From Neurospora crassa OR74A (Eukaryota > Ascomycota > Sordariomycetes > Sordariales > Sordariaceae), in the NCBI RefSeq assembly GCF_000182925.2, contig NC_026505.1, positions 2,232,001 to 2,296,000 of the forward strand: a stretch of DNA of 64,000 bases, given 5' to 3'. Below, piece by piece: positions 1-11,503 of the stretch; the stretch's first letter is position 1, and every line of letters starts with the position of its first letter. Under the pieces are notes generated by a model. It worked only from the letters and a program-made list of their open reading frames with translations. It made no database searches and was not told the origin of the DNA. Made by a program: the position numbers and the translations under genes.

Positions 1-2695
1 TATGAACTCCGGCCGGCGTCGGCTCTGCCCTCCAGTCCAGCCCTACGACCCACAGGCGGCGGTGCGGCTTGGTTGGCTCGGATGAGCTCACTCATCGTGA
101 TGATTGGGCCATGACCTGGCTTGCTGCGCATTCTCAAGACAACAACGCATGTACGAACGGCACCCAGTCAGTCCCATTAACCCGAGAGGACGGACGGAGA
201 ATGTAGGTACATCGACTGCATACCCTTTCCCATGGAACAGGCTCTCAATGGCTGGCATCAAACCCTTCCCCCGTTGACTTGCAGTTCCTCATCAGCCCCA
301 AGTCCAGGGTGATCGGTCCCCGAAGGAATGGGTGGCCTCGCTAGGTGCGGCCGGGGGGCGTAGGCGAAGTGCACATTCCTGCGCAGTCTGACTTCTTGCC
401 AATGAAGAGCGAAGAGAGCAGGTGTCGATGGCTTCAGAAAGACAGACGTCAAAACCTCGATGATCTTGCGGCGAAGCTAGGACCCGAGCCATGTCTCCAT
501 CACGACCAATCAACGAGCTTCCTCATATCTTCTGGCCTGGTCTCAACGCCCCAGTTTTCCAAGGCTTCGTCTGGGATTGTGCCTCCAATGATTTCCAGCT
601 TCAGATGCCGAGCGATTGGCGGGGGTGTTTAAATTGGCGGTATCTCGCAATCGAAGACGCTTATCTTGACAAGGGACTCGGCAGGAAAGCAAGGCAGTAT
701 ATAGTTTCGACCGATCTCGAGCATCGTCGCCGCCGGCCTGGTTGCGTCGTGCTATGCATCGAGCTTCTATGCACCTAGGGAGGCAGGGTATTTGTCGGCG
801 AGTTTCTCTTGAATGTGGGAAACTGGACAGAATTGGCCAGAGCGGAGCCGAGCTGCGGCCGGTCACGGTACGGGCAGCGGCCGGGAGCCGAGGTTTGTTG
901 GCCAACAACCCCGTATGTACCTAATACAGGGGGGGAAGACAGCCATGAGGTCCACGAAGCTGGCTTGCATGTTTCGTGGTGCAGTCGAAATTGTCACTGC
1001 GGTAGTATGCCCGTTTCATCTTTATTGACATTTGATCCTCGGCAGTCATCAACCAGATTGTCGTTGTTCCGGGCGTTTGTATGGACCCGTACAGAGAGGC
1101 TCGTTGGGCCGGTGCATTGATCTCGAATGAACCAAAGGGCATGAAGCGCTAGTAAGAACATGTCCCAGTACGCTGACAGGTCTCTGGGGCTACCGATGAG
1201 AAAGTCCGGCCTCTTCCCGTCTGGGGATTTTTGACTAGCCGCGAGGGCGAGGGGAGAAAAAGATGATAGGTTCCGCTGCGTCCTGTTTTGCTGGCTTACA
1301 TTCCGCTGAGTGGTGCACTAAAATTCCAGTTCGGGAGCTTGGCCCGAGCAGGACGCTGTCGGGAACTCCGAATGCCAATCGATCGTACCATCATACGAAA
1401 AGAAACGGTCAACTATTTTGCTAGTGTAGGTGACGGCTTGGATTTACCGGGGCCAAATGAAAAGCCGATGTTTGTGTGAGCCAAGCTTCTTGCTGTTGTC
1501 AGAATGGGGAACAGCTCAAGTCCTTCGTTTGGCTGCAAAAGCAGTTTCAAGTTTGCCAGAAAGTTGTGATTCGTTCGACTAATGTACAACCGTTGATGGT
1601 GTTGCAAAGAAAGAGGCGGCCCAGACTCTTCCCCTCGTCGTCAAGAATGTGGGGTCGTTCGGTTATCAGTGCCCCTGATTGATTTCCAGATCTCACCCTT
1701 TCATTGAACAAGATCGGCCATGATTGTTGATGATATGTGCCTCCATGTTTTTTTGTTTGATTAGCTCCAGCGTGATATCGAAATGAGGATTTGGAAACAT
1801 TTGTCATGGCTGACCACCTCGACTCTTTACTTACCCTTGGCTACCATCCGGCGTACCTTACTTAGTAACAGTGCTAAGAGCAGCCCTGTGACATTATCCA
1901 CCAAATCGCCGTTGTTCGTTCCGCTTGCAGCGAGTGAAATCTTGACAGGAACAGTCTTGTTTACATATCAACATCCTCAACTTCGAATCCTCGGGACAAT
2001 TCATCCCCAAAAAGGTCCAGTCAGCCTTGCGAGGCATACTCGGACATGTTCATATCCCCAGGCCATTTTCATCGGGATCCCCGAGCCCGGTCCCTACCTC
2101 CAGGCGCATGTGGTCCCCAGCTCCCGGCCACCCGCCGTGTGGAACGGAATCGATCAAGTGTGGAGTCGAAACAGGCTTAGCACAGTGGCTTGGGGTCGCT
2201 ACTGTACTGCACTAGTCTAGTGTACGGGCAGGTACGTACAGTAGCGTAAGAATCTACCCTTTGTTACAAGCCAAGACCGGGACATTTCACTGGCAATGAA
2301 GTGTTTCTGTAAAGTTTCCATTACGCCAGGTAGGAAAATCGCGGATTTCAGTGCCGGCTAGGATCCATTCTGTTACGCAATGAAAGTCTTCCTCAACACC
2401 AAGAAATCCAAGCCACAATATCGGGATCAATATATTGAAAAAACAACAACAAAAAGGCCGGTCACAAAATCAACATTTCGGACCATATCCTTGAACCAAG
2501 GGAAAAGGCATTGAACGTTTATCGCGGGATCATTTCCGCATTGCCCCCGCGGAACTTGTTCCACTCGATACGGGGTGTGGTCCGGCTTTCATCATCGCTC
2601 ATACAACACCCAGAAGAGAGATCGAAATTGCTCCGGCATTAGCCCGTAATAAGCTACGCAGTAAAGGCCCGGCCAACCTGCCGGCCGTAAACAGC
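1..2695. other. Intergenic region, no gene recognised
   Basis: Open frames of up to about 145 codons occur here on both strands, but none shows a recognisable domain, a signal peptide or a plausible intron chain, and their predicted proteins have random-looking composition. No tRNA-like cloverleaf was found by eye. The right end is the upstream region of the RIT1-like gene. Confidence 0.5.
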
Positions 2696-4292
2696 ATGCC
2701 GGCTCCCACCCTAGCAGACATTGTCTTCTCGGAGCAAGCCAACCACAACTTCTCCAAGATCCTGGGAGATCTCAAGAAGTCGAACCTCTCCATCACGAAT
2801 CGGCTCAAGTCCATACAGCACGATGCGGCCTTCGTTCACGAGGTAGCTGATGTTCTCGGCCTTCCGCTCGTCGCTAATGAGCGATGCGGCAGCTGGTATA
2901 TTGATCCCCAACTGAAGAGGTCGTCGGCTTACTTTAAGAGCACCGATGGGCACACGGGCCAGTGGAAGTTTAGCACGAGGAGGCTAAACTTTCATCTTTT
3001 GGAGGTCATTGGGCGGAACGATGGGTTTGTACACCCTGCCTGCGTATATCTTGCTGTTGCTGTACAACGAAGTTTCCGCTTCTCTTACACTAACAACTAA
3101 TCATGTCATGACCACCACCACAGATGCATCATCGTAGACTCAACCCGGCGAGGCAAGCGTAAGTACCGAACAAACCAAAACCTTCCACATACCAATAAGC
3201 GAACCCCCAGGACTGACCACTTATCCAGGCATGCCCGACGCCCTCAGCAAAACAATCCCAATCTGGTGCACCGTCCTTAACCAGGCCCTCTTCCCCTCCC
3301 ACCCCGAATCCCACACCCTCCACGTCCCCCCAACCGTAGTCTCCTCCTCCGAGCACTCTCAAATGTCCTCCCGCCTTCCCTTCTTCCTCAGCTCCCTCCT
3401 CGCTCTCCAGCCCGATATTCCCTCCCTCCGCCAAAACATACAAAAACCCCTCCGCCCCCTTTGGGTGACCCCAGACGACGAACTAACTCCCGAGATGGTC
3501 GATGAAATCAAAGTCTCCTTCCACCCCGTCGTCTGCTGCACCAGCTCCCGCCGGGTGGTAGGTACGGAGATGAGTGAAGAGGGGTATATCCAGGGCGCGG
3601 GCGATGACACGGAGAACTGGGCGCATGGACTGACGGCGCCGCTGTTTTGGGCGAACCAGAGGCAACTGTTGGAGACGCCGGAGGGGGATTTACCGGGCTT
3701 GATAGAGATGCTGGTTGCGAATTCGGAGGCGGGCGGACAAGCGGTGGGGGAACTGAAGAGGGTTGCCCCGAGGCTGTTGGTGGGTGCGTTATCGGCTGAG
3801 GAGAAGGCGCTGACTTCTTCTTCCCAAGAAAACATTTGCGTGGTTAGTCTTGTGCCGAAGACAACGGAAAAGGAGACGTGGGAGAAGTCGAAGAGGCATA
3901 TGGAGGTTGGGCTGGGCAAAAGCAAGACTGCGAGCCGGTTCTTGAGAGAGGCACTGCCGAGTATTTGCGACTTTGTCTCGCGGTTCCTGCAAGAATGCGC
4001 TGATGCCGATGCCGAGACGGGCACAAGCACTGGCAAAGACGCAAACAAAGAGATTGTCTTGCTGTGCGAGTCTGGTAGGGACTTGTCGGTTGGAGTAGCA
4101 CTGGCTCTTTACTGCTGGTGCTTCGTCGACTCGGCTGGGACTGTAAGGTCTGCAGCGGACCAGGGACAGAATCACAATAAGGCTTCCATTCGGGTGAAGC
4201 TGGGTCATATCATGACGGCATTTCCCGATGCCAACCCGAGCAGGTCAACTCTTCAGAGCGTAAACAGTTTCCTGATGGACTGGCGCAACTGA
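2696..4292 (+). CDS. RIT1: tRNA A64-2'-O-ribosylphosphate transferase (RIT1-like)
   Basis: The family adds a 2'-O-ribosyl phosphate to A64 of initiator tRNA-Met, using PRPP, so that it is kept out of elongation. Three exons are read: 2696-3024, 3124-3158 and 3229-4292, with GTTTGT and GTAAGT donors, giving 475 residues (yeast Rit1 is about 513). The N-terminal part contains SWYIDPQ and STDGHTGQW. The small middle exon joins to give GCIIVDSTRRGKRMPDALSK followed by TIPIWC, the most conserved block of the family. The C-terminus has a dual-specificity-phosphatase-like loop, CESGRDLSVG, as in other Rit1 proteins. The first ATG of the open frame is used and lies shortly before the conserved FSEQ region. 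Its stop is only 64 bp from the stop of the convergent HAD gene. Splice sites are inferred from frame and conservation. Confidence 0.9.
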
Positions 4293-4356
4293 AAGAAATT
4301 CGGTCTAATTTATGCAAAACCAAGAAAACACGATGGATATCATCTAAAAACGCCCT

Positions 4357-5165
4357 CTAAAAGTCACCCTTCTCGATCGCCGCCAGGTACCCCTCAAACT
4401 GGTTCCAGTCCCTCATGATGATGGAAGCACCCGCTTGCGCCAGGACCTTCTCCATCTTAAGTCGTTCCTCGGCCTTGTAGGGTCCAACATAACCAATGAC
4501 CTTGATGCCAGCCCTCGCGGCGCTTAGCGTCCCGCTTTTGCTGTCCTCGATCGCCAGGCACTCCTCCGCCTTCTTTCCCAGCTCTTTGAGCGCGTGTAGG
4601 TAGATGGCCGGATCGGGCTTGCTCGTCGGCGGGTTCAGACTCGTGGCCGCGCTGAACACACGGTCGCCAAAGTACTTGTCCTGGCCAACCTTTTCAATGC
4701 TGGCCTTGACGCGGCGCAGCGCCGAGCTGCTCACGACCGCAAGCTCGTATTTGCCCTCAGCCGCCAGTCGCTCGAGCACGCCGTCGACATTAGGGCAGGG
4801 CGAGAGCTTTTCCTGGATCTTGGCAATCACCACGTCCTCCTCCTTCTTCACGTACATCTCCATTTCCTCATCGGTGAGCGGGAAGCCGTACCGCTCCTGC
4901 AGCGAGCGCAGCATGCCCCGGAAGTTCTGGCCAACAAACTCAACGATGAGCGATTCGCCCGTGAAAGGCTTTTCGAGCGGGATGTTTTTGGTGGCGGCGA
5001 TCTGGTTAATCAGGTCGGCGCAGCCTTCGAAGGCAACCTCCTCCGAGAGGACGAGGGTGTTGTCGCAGTCAAAGAGGAGGGTGGTGATCTGCGTAACGGA
5101 CTAATTGTTAGAGATCATTCATACAAACCTATTTGGTCTGGGGGGATGTCTCTTACCTTGCCCAT
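4357..5165 (-). CDS. HAD-superfamily phosphatase
   Basis: Predicted haloacid-dehalogenase-fold phosphohydrolase of 246 residues, probably cytosolic, acting on a small phosphorylated metabolite that cannot be named from sequence. Exon 1 is tiny (5157-5165, encoding MGK, donor GTAAGA) and exon 2 is 4357-5088. Motif I is LLFDCDNTLV with the nucleophile Asp and the acid/base Asp two residues on. Motif II is VVSSSA, motif III the Lys in SKPDPAIY, and motif IV AIEDSKSG. A helical cap with FRGMLRSLQERYGFPL lies between motifs I and II. This order fits the beta-phosphoglucomutase/2-deoxyglucose-6-phosphatase-like branch. The ATG of the three-codon exon is chosen because no other in-frame ATG precedes motif I. 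The 3' end faces RIT1 closely. Confidence 0.85.
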
Positions 5166-7652
5166 TTTGACTGATTGGTAGTTGAGCGTTTGAGTTGGGT
5201 ACTGAAGGTGTCTTTAGATGATAACGTCGCTAGCGTTCTTCGGCCGTGATCTCCAAGAGTTCCCGGTTAAGATAAGTAGCCGAAAGGATGATCGTGATGA
5301 GCAAATGGGTATCTCGTAAACACGAAGCAATTTAAGCTATGAGCAAAAGTCGTGTGGAGCAAGAGCGAAAGCACGTCTGCTAAGAGGCGAGGATAGAGAG
5401 CGAGGGTGAGTGCGGTAGGTTAGAGGTGGAAATAATAGCCGTTTTGTAGGGAGGAAGAGAAGATAAGAGGATGAAGGAGTAAATAAGAGGAAGGAAAGAG
5501 CGGGAGAAAGAAGCTTGAAGTACCTACGTAAGGTAAGCGAGAAAAGAGCTACCTCTCTCTACTTACTGAATCCCTAACATGTGGATATTACCTACTTCCC
5601 GGTCTCTTTTCCTAACCCACTACACATACCAAAGTCCAAGGCACAGAACAATAACAAAAAGAAGGACCCCTGGGACCAATGGACAGGACAGGACAGGACG
5701 GACTCGTGCATCGCCGGTCTTGACCACGGTTACGAGGTCCGTTCCTGAAACCCCACCTCACCACATCACACATCACTGCCGCGCTCGGCGCTCGGGGACC
5801 ACACTGACAAACCACCAGAACTGCTGAACCTTCGAGACGGGATTCGATCGATCTTCTCCATCACTTTCTGAATGTTGCTCTGACCCCTCACATCACCCTG
5901 AGCACCTAGCACCCCCTCTCGTACACCTTTCTTTTCCTGAGGAAACGTGCAGACGGATGCCTTCTCCAGACAGGATGTTGATCGGCGTCAGAGTACACTA
6001 GTGGTAGTGGGGCACCCGGTGATGTCATTGGACAGAAGCCCCACCGTGACATAGAGCGGGGCCCGGGAAGTACGCTAAAGGAACTCTAACTTGTTAACAG
6101 TAGCACTAAGTGATTGTGAGAGTGATAGCTAGTTATCTAACTATCATCATCAATGAGACCAAGAACATCGTGCAGCCAAGGACAGGCCTCGGTCGAACCA
6201 TCTTCGCGAAGAACAACACAGCAACAAAACCGAAAACAGGTGAAAGCGCTCGATTCAAAAATCCGAATCCAGAACCTCACAGAAACCTTGGACCCGGACC
6301 CTGCAAATCTTTTGTCCAATAACAAAAATATCTAACCGTAGAGATGCTTCCATGACCCCCCATTGAGATCAGCACCAAAATGATGATCAAGTCAGCAGTA
6401 GAACAGCCATCCGAGTCCCAAAAAGAAAAAAAAGAAAAACAAATGAAACAGAAAGCAGTATAGGTAAGCGACAACGCGGGAAAGGTAAGACCGAGTGGTC
6501 ACTTCCGCTTCCGCTCATTCTCCCATTATGCCGCGTTTCCCGATCGACCAGCCAGCCGGTTATATGTAATCCTTGGCTTGGCGGGGTGTTGGAATGGCTG
6601 TTGGGTAGGTAGACGGGCCGACCTAACAATGTCGTTGTCCCTCTTGTTTGTACTTTCAAAAATCCCGTGATGAGAGCCAAGATGAAGTGAAAAGTGGACA
6701 AGTTGAATCATCGTTCTTCGCAGTTGGATTCGGCCCCGCCGTGGCTTCCCCCCCTAAGATACGTACACGACTGTGTGTTTATTTGGCCAACTTGTTGTAG
6801 CTGGAACTTGCACATATTCCCACATGTCGCTCCGCGTCGTCTTTCAGCAAGTTATGGTTTCTCTCCAAGGTCAAGTCGAGAAAGGGAGAGATTTTCTGGG
6901 CACATTGATTTTCATTCTGTAGTAACTATGTCCATCTATCGGTTCTAGCCACCCCGCTTGGTAGTCTATGGTCACGATCAATTTTCTCCTCGTGTGTGTC
7001 GTTTGGTGGTGGTGACCGAGGATTGTCACCTTGAATCCATTCCGAGATGCAGTAGTCCAAGCCGTCTTCTATAAAAGATATAGCCATTTGATATCTAAGC
7101 CTGCTATGGTATTCCCATTGACGTTGGCCTCGCGTGTCTCTGGCTATTGTTGAACCTTGAGAGGACGCAACATGCTAAGAGAGACCAGCGCCCTTTCCTC
7201 TCCCAACATTCACAACAGGGGGCCTAAGAACTTTTGTCGGGGATACTCATTATCATGAAAATTGTCATCATCAGCTCCCACCACACATGCCGCCTAAACC
7301 AACAATACCAATCTCAATGCGAGCCTGACGCGATGAAAGCTGAGCACCAAAAGAAGAAACAAATCCAGTAACGCCCAAATATGGTGGACCATGGTCAAGA
7401 ACCGCACATGGCGGACAGAGACCAAAGCAAATGCCCCCCGGGTAAAAAACAAATCCAACACGCCCACCATTCTACATACACTCAAGGGGGTGGATCCGAA
7501 CAGGTTCCCGAATGTTGTCAAAGGCCGGCGTTAAAAGCTGTTCTTCAGGCCAATCCAAGACTGCTGGTCCCTTCCTGTTGAGGCGACAAGAAGGACAAAG
7601 GTATCCGAGAGTGAACTACCACAGAGAACCGATACTCATCGCTTGACCCCAT
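5166..7652. other. Intergenic region between HAD phosphatase and DnaJ gene
   Basis: About 2.5 kb holding the upstream region of the HAD gene (left) and the 3' flank of the DnaJ gene (right). Purine-rich stretches around 5340-5520 correspond to pyrimidine-rich leader sequence of the minus-strand HAD gene, which is common in Neurospora promoters. No coding region, tRNA or repeat family was recognised. Confidence 0.4.
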
Positions 7653-9006
7653 TTAGAGGATTTCCTTCAGTTTTTCCTTTTGTTCAGGCGTCAAGCTGGT
7701 GGGGAACTTGACATTATACTTGACGATGAGGTTGCCCCGTTGGCCTGGTTGCTTCGAGATGGGCATGCCCAGGCCCGGATATACATCTTGGCTCCCAGGT
7801 TGTGTCGGGCCGGCCTTCTCAATGTTAATGCTCTTGCCGTCGATCGTCGTGATGGTTCTCTTCCACCCTGTCAATGCCTCCTTGAGGTCTAAGTCGATAG
7901 TATGAATTAGGTCGTTGCCGTCCCGAGTGAAAAGCGGATGTGGTTTCTAAAACCACATTGTCAGCTGGCCATTCCTTCAAAAAGGCAATGCGTGAAGAAA
8001 GGGAAGGGAGTTTATACGTACCTCTTCGACGACGAACACCAAATCCTGCTGGCCACCCTCTTCTTGATCACCAACACCCTTGAACCGGATTTTGCTACCC
8101 TTCTTGAGGCCGGGCTTGATTGGTACCTCCAAGACGGTATCGCTCGTCGTGCGCTTACCGGTCTCGTCAAAGGTCTTGCGCTTGATCTTCATTTTCTTCG
8201 TCGTGCCGTGGAACAGATCCTCAAGGGATACGGGTAAGGGGCGTTCAACTGTCGTGACTTCGGGTGTTGCTTGGCGGGCGCTGCGCATGTTGTCGGCGCC
8301 GCCGAAGGGGTTTCTCGCAGTTCGGCGCTGTCCTGCACCACCACGCGCAGCATTAAAGAGGATGTCTTCAAAACCCATTCCGCCCATGCCACCACCCATG
8401 CCACCACCCATGCCGCCGCCCATCTTTTCATCCCGGAAAGCATCCCGGAAGAGGTCCTCGGGGTTGGTAAAATTGAATCCATAGGAAAATGTTCTCGCAC
8501 CTCCTCCGCCACCAGGCATGCCTCCTCCTCCAAAGAAAGAAGCAAAGCCCTCGGGCATGCCACCAGCTCCGGCAAATGGGTTTGCGCCGCCCTCAGTCGG
8601 GGGCGGGCCGCCTCTCAGGATAAATTCAAGGCCGAACTGATCGTACATCTTGCGTTTCTCGGGATCCGAAAGGATTTCATACGCCTGAGAGCACTCCTTG
8701 AATTTTTCGGCAGCCTCCGGGTTGTCCTTGTTCTTGTCGGGGTGCCATTTTAGGGCGGCTTTCCTGGTGAGGGGTCAGCAGGGGTCCACTGAAGGCTGTA
8801 AGAGAGGATGATGTGAATGCCAAAGTGAAAGAAGGATGGCGTAGGAAAGAGGAGATCTCTCCCTCGATCTTATACTGCGAGATGCGAGAGCAGTTATGTG
8901 GGGTTTCGGGTTGGAGATATGCTCACCTGTAGGCTTTCTTGATCTCGTCCTGGGTAGCCGTAGGGCTGATCCCTAGCAGGTCGTAGAGCTTCGTTTCCTT
9001 GACCAT
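7653..9006 (-). CDS. Class II DnaJ/Hsp40 co-chaperone (Sis1/Psi1 type)
   Basis: Hsp70 co-chaperone that delivers unfolded clients and stimulates Hsp70 ATPase; the yeast Sis1 class acts in cytosol and nucleus. Exons are 8927-9006, 8022-8763 and 7653-7946, giving 371 residues. An N-terminal J domain starts [13 protein letters not shown] and carries the HPD triad at residues 34-36. It is followed by a Gly/Phe/Met-rich linker with repeated GGGM units around 8390-8420 and an NPFG stretch. The zinc-finger domain of class I proteins is absent. The C-terminal substrate domains include the block [10 protein letters not shown], the segment [18 protein letters not shown], and a terminal region with [14 protein letters not shown], where the EEVD-binding and dimerisation parts normally lie. 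The length is close to Sis1 (352) and fission yeast Psi1 (379). Introns are supported by frame on both sides. Confidence 0.93.
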
Positions 9007-10427
9007 CTTTGTGACGCAATATTAGAGACGAGTGTAGTGTATGTGAGTCTAGTAAAAATGTAGAGGCTGTTTCGCGAAGCTTGATCAGAGCCGCGAAGTG
9101 TCTCGGCGGTCGTTAGGTGCAAGGGAGAACAATTAACCCGACGTGTTCTGTGTTGTTGTAGTGGTACGGGTAGGGTAATTAAGGTAGAGTGAGGTAGCGA
9201 TGACAGATGCGTATTAGACGTTAGCGATTCTATAGCGCTCGTGGGTCCTTTGGATGGCTCGTAAAGCGCCTGTCAAAGTCGATCTTGATGGAATGCGCGA
9301 GAGCAAATTCGCAATGCAAGAGTAGGGATTTCAGATATTGAACAGAATTGAGATGCAACACAGAGTCGGAGAGGAAGCTATCACTTGGTGGAAGAGGGAG
9401 GGACAAGGCCATAAAATGCCTTGGCGAAGGGCGTGTGTAGCAGGAACAGGAGGTTGTAGAACCTTCGACCGTGAGCCTATCGGCTTCCAAGACCTGGAGA
9501 TAGTGACGCAGGGCTCGCGTAGTGGGTACATGCTAAAAGTAGCGCCTGTTAGTAATCTTCATGTCCCCGAGCAGTTTGCTGCTGCAGGGAAAGAGTAATA
9601 CTAACAATGTAAGTCCAGGCCAAGTCCCCACTAACTGATGCGGGCCGCCAAGCCAGCTAGCAGGAAGGGAAGCTCCATTAAGTAGTTGACCTTCGCTTGA
9701 CCTCAGCGAAACTGTGCTAGCAGTCTGCTGAGCGGTTGGGACGCGTCCGGAGCACCTATCAAAGATGAACATCATCACCCAGCACCTTCGATGGGCTGCA
9801 CATCACCAGATATTTGAAAGTTAGATCCAGCTCAGTTCGTCATACCAGTATACCCATTCGCCCGCAATCCCATTCTTCTGGTACTCACTCGCATCGATGA
9901 AACAGGATGGATTGCCGTAAATCATGATCGCGATTCCAATCAATCATCCTTACATTGTGCCTTATTACAAGGCAACGAAGAAGGTTGCACAACCTCATGG
10001 AAGCCAACAGCAAGCAACGGCCGCACTCGATCTTTTAATGACAGCCCCATGATAAGGAAAATCCGCGACAACTCCACACAAATGAGGCCTGGATAGCTCA
10101 CCATAGAACTTGTAGTCAGGAGCAGATCAAAGTCAAAGCATGTCTTCAAGAACTTCTCCATATGAAGGATTAAACTAGTTCGTCAAATATGTGTCATCAA
10201 CCACCAAGGAGAAGCAAAGCGGGACTCTATTTCTCGAATCACGACGGTACAGAGCAGATCTAGAACAAGTTAGACCTGAGGCCTACTGTCATGACTTTCC
10301 AAATAAGCCCGGTTGACCTGCTCTGATGACCCCTGACGAAGGCAAAAAAAAAAAAAAAAAAAAGGTGCAAAAACACGCCAAAACAAACACCGAGAAGAAT
10401 AATCCACGTTGCTCGGTATGTCCTAAC
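9007..10427. other. Intergenic region with A20 tract
   Basis: Upstream region of the DnaJ gene and 3' flank of the secreted DUF6454-like gene. It contains an uninterrupted run of about 20 A at 10344-10363. No gene or RNA was recognised. Confidence 0.4.
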
Positions 10428-11503
10428 TCAAACCGCTTCGTACACATAGAGAGTCGAATTCCTTTCATCGGGCAGGAAGAACAGCCTCATCTTACCGTCC
10501 ACGACAGCCACATCCATTGGATTCTTGGTCATTGCAGCACCATGTTCCGACACCAAGGTCACAGGAACCTCGTGTAAAGGAACCATAGTTTCCATGTCCA
10601 CTATCGCGATACCGCCGATTCTCGTGTTCGCCAAGTCTGCAACGCCAGAGCATAACATCACTGGCCGGGTCTCGTAAAGCTCGTAACGACCCAGGAATTT
10701 GCAATCCTGATAGTCAATGAAGCTGCTCGGATTCCTGACCACTGCCCGCGGCTGAGTGAACTTGGCGGGCGCCAGATGCTTGTCGTGCCCGTTCCAGATC
10801 GACGCTTTGCGCGACCCCCAGTTCAAGGTGACTACAGTTCCGGACTTTGTGTCGTGGACCGCTCCTCCCTGGTGGTCTGCAACGCTCAAGATGGGCTCTG
10901 GTACCAGCGTGTCGGGGCGCATCCTCACAAGCGTTCCAGTTGTGTTGGGACGATACTGGGAGAGGGTGGCCCAGATGTAGGTTCCATCGTAGTCAATGCC
11001 GCCGTTGTGGTACTACTTGTGCTGTCAGCCGCGGTAAGATTGTTGAGAACGGGCTGCGCAACGGACGGACAGACCTCGAGAGACTTGGCTTGTGAGATTG
11101 AGGCATCAGCAATACGCTTCCCTTTGCCATCGAAGATGATCATATGGGCAAACCCTTCGCCAGCTGTGCGATCCGTGCCGTTGATGGTCTCATTGTATTT
11201 GACCGTCGGCACAATGTATTCACCAGCCGACACGAAGTAGCGGTCATTGCCGATGCGAACTATTCCTTCGGGCTCATAGGTGTCGCCTTCGAACTGAACC
11301 TTATCAACAAGTTTCCATTTCGTTGAACGATCAAGCTCTACAAACTGACGAATAATCTCTTTTGAGTCGGACGCCGCGCCGGGAAGAGGGTGGGGGTGAG
11401 GGACGAAGGGTACGTCAGGTTGAAGGATGGTGATGTTGAGACCTCCTGATGGTTGTAGAGGTTTAGAAAAGAGCAAAGAGAGTACGGTAAGCGCTCTCAA
11501 CAT
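10428..11503 (-). CDS. Secreted protein of unknown function (DUF6454-like)
   Basis: Two exons, 11075-11503 and 10428-11012, give 337 residues. The N-terminus MLRALTVLSLLFSKPLQ looks like a signal peptide. Several N-glycosylation sequons (NIT, NET, NGT, NTT) support passage through the secretory pathway. The core includes EPEGIVRIGNDRYFVSAGEY, the junction block YHNGGIDYDGTYIWATLSQY, DHQGGAVHD and GIAIVDMET. This pattern of short beta-strand blocks resembles the DUF6454 family, possibly a beta-propeller; the family assignment is from memory and tentative. The function is unknown. The intron was placed because the second exon continues the HNGG-IDYDG motif directly in frame. Confidence 0.75.

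Noticed and set aside
1783-2220. 145-codon plus-strand open frame
   Set aside because: No family resemblance and no conserved blocks; neighbouring frames are equally open in places.
3359-4048. 229-codon minus-strand open frame opposite RIT1
   Set aside because: Overlaps the conserved core of RIT1 entirely and has a Ser/Pro/Arg-rich random composition.
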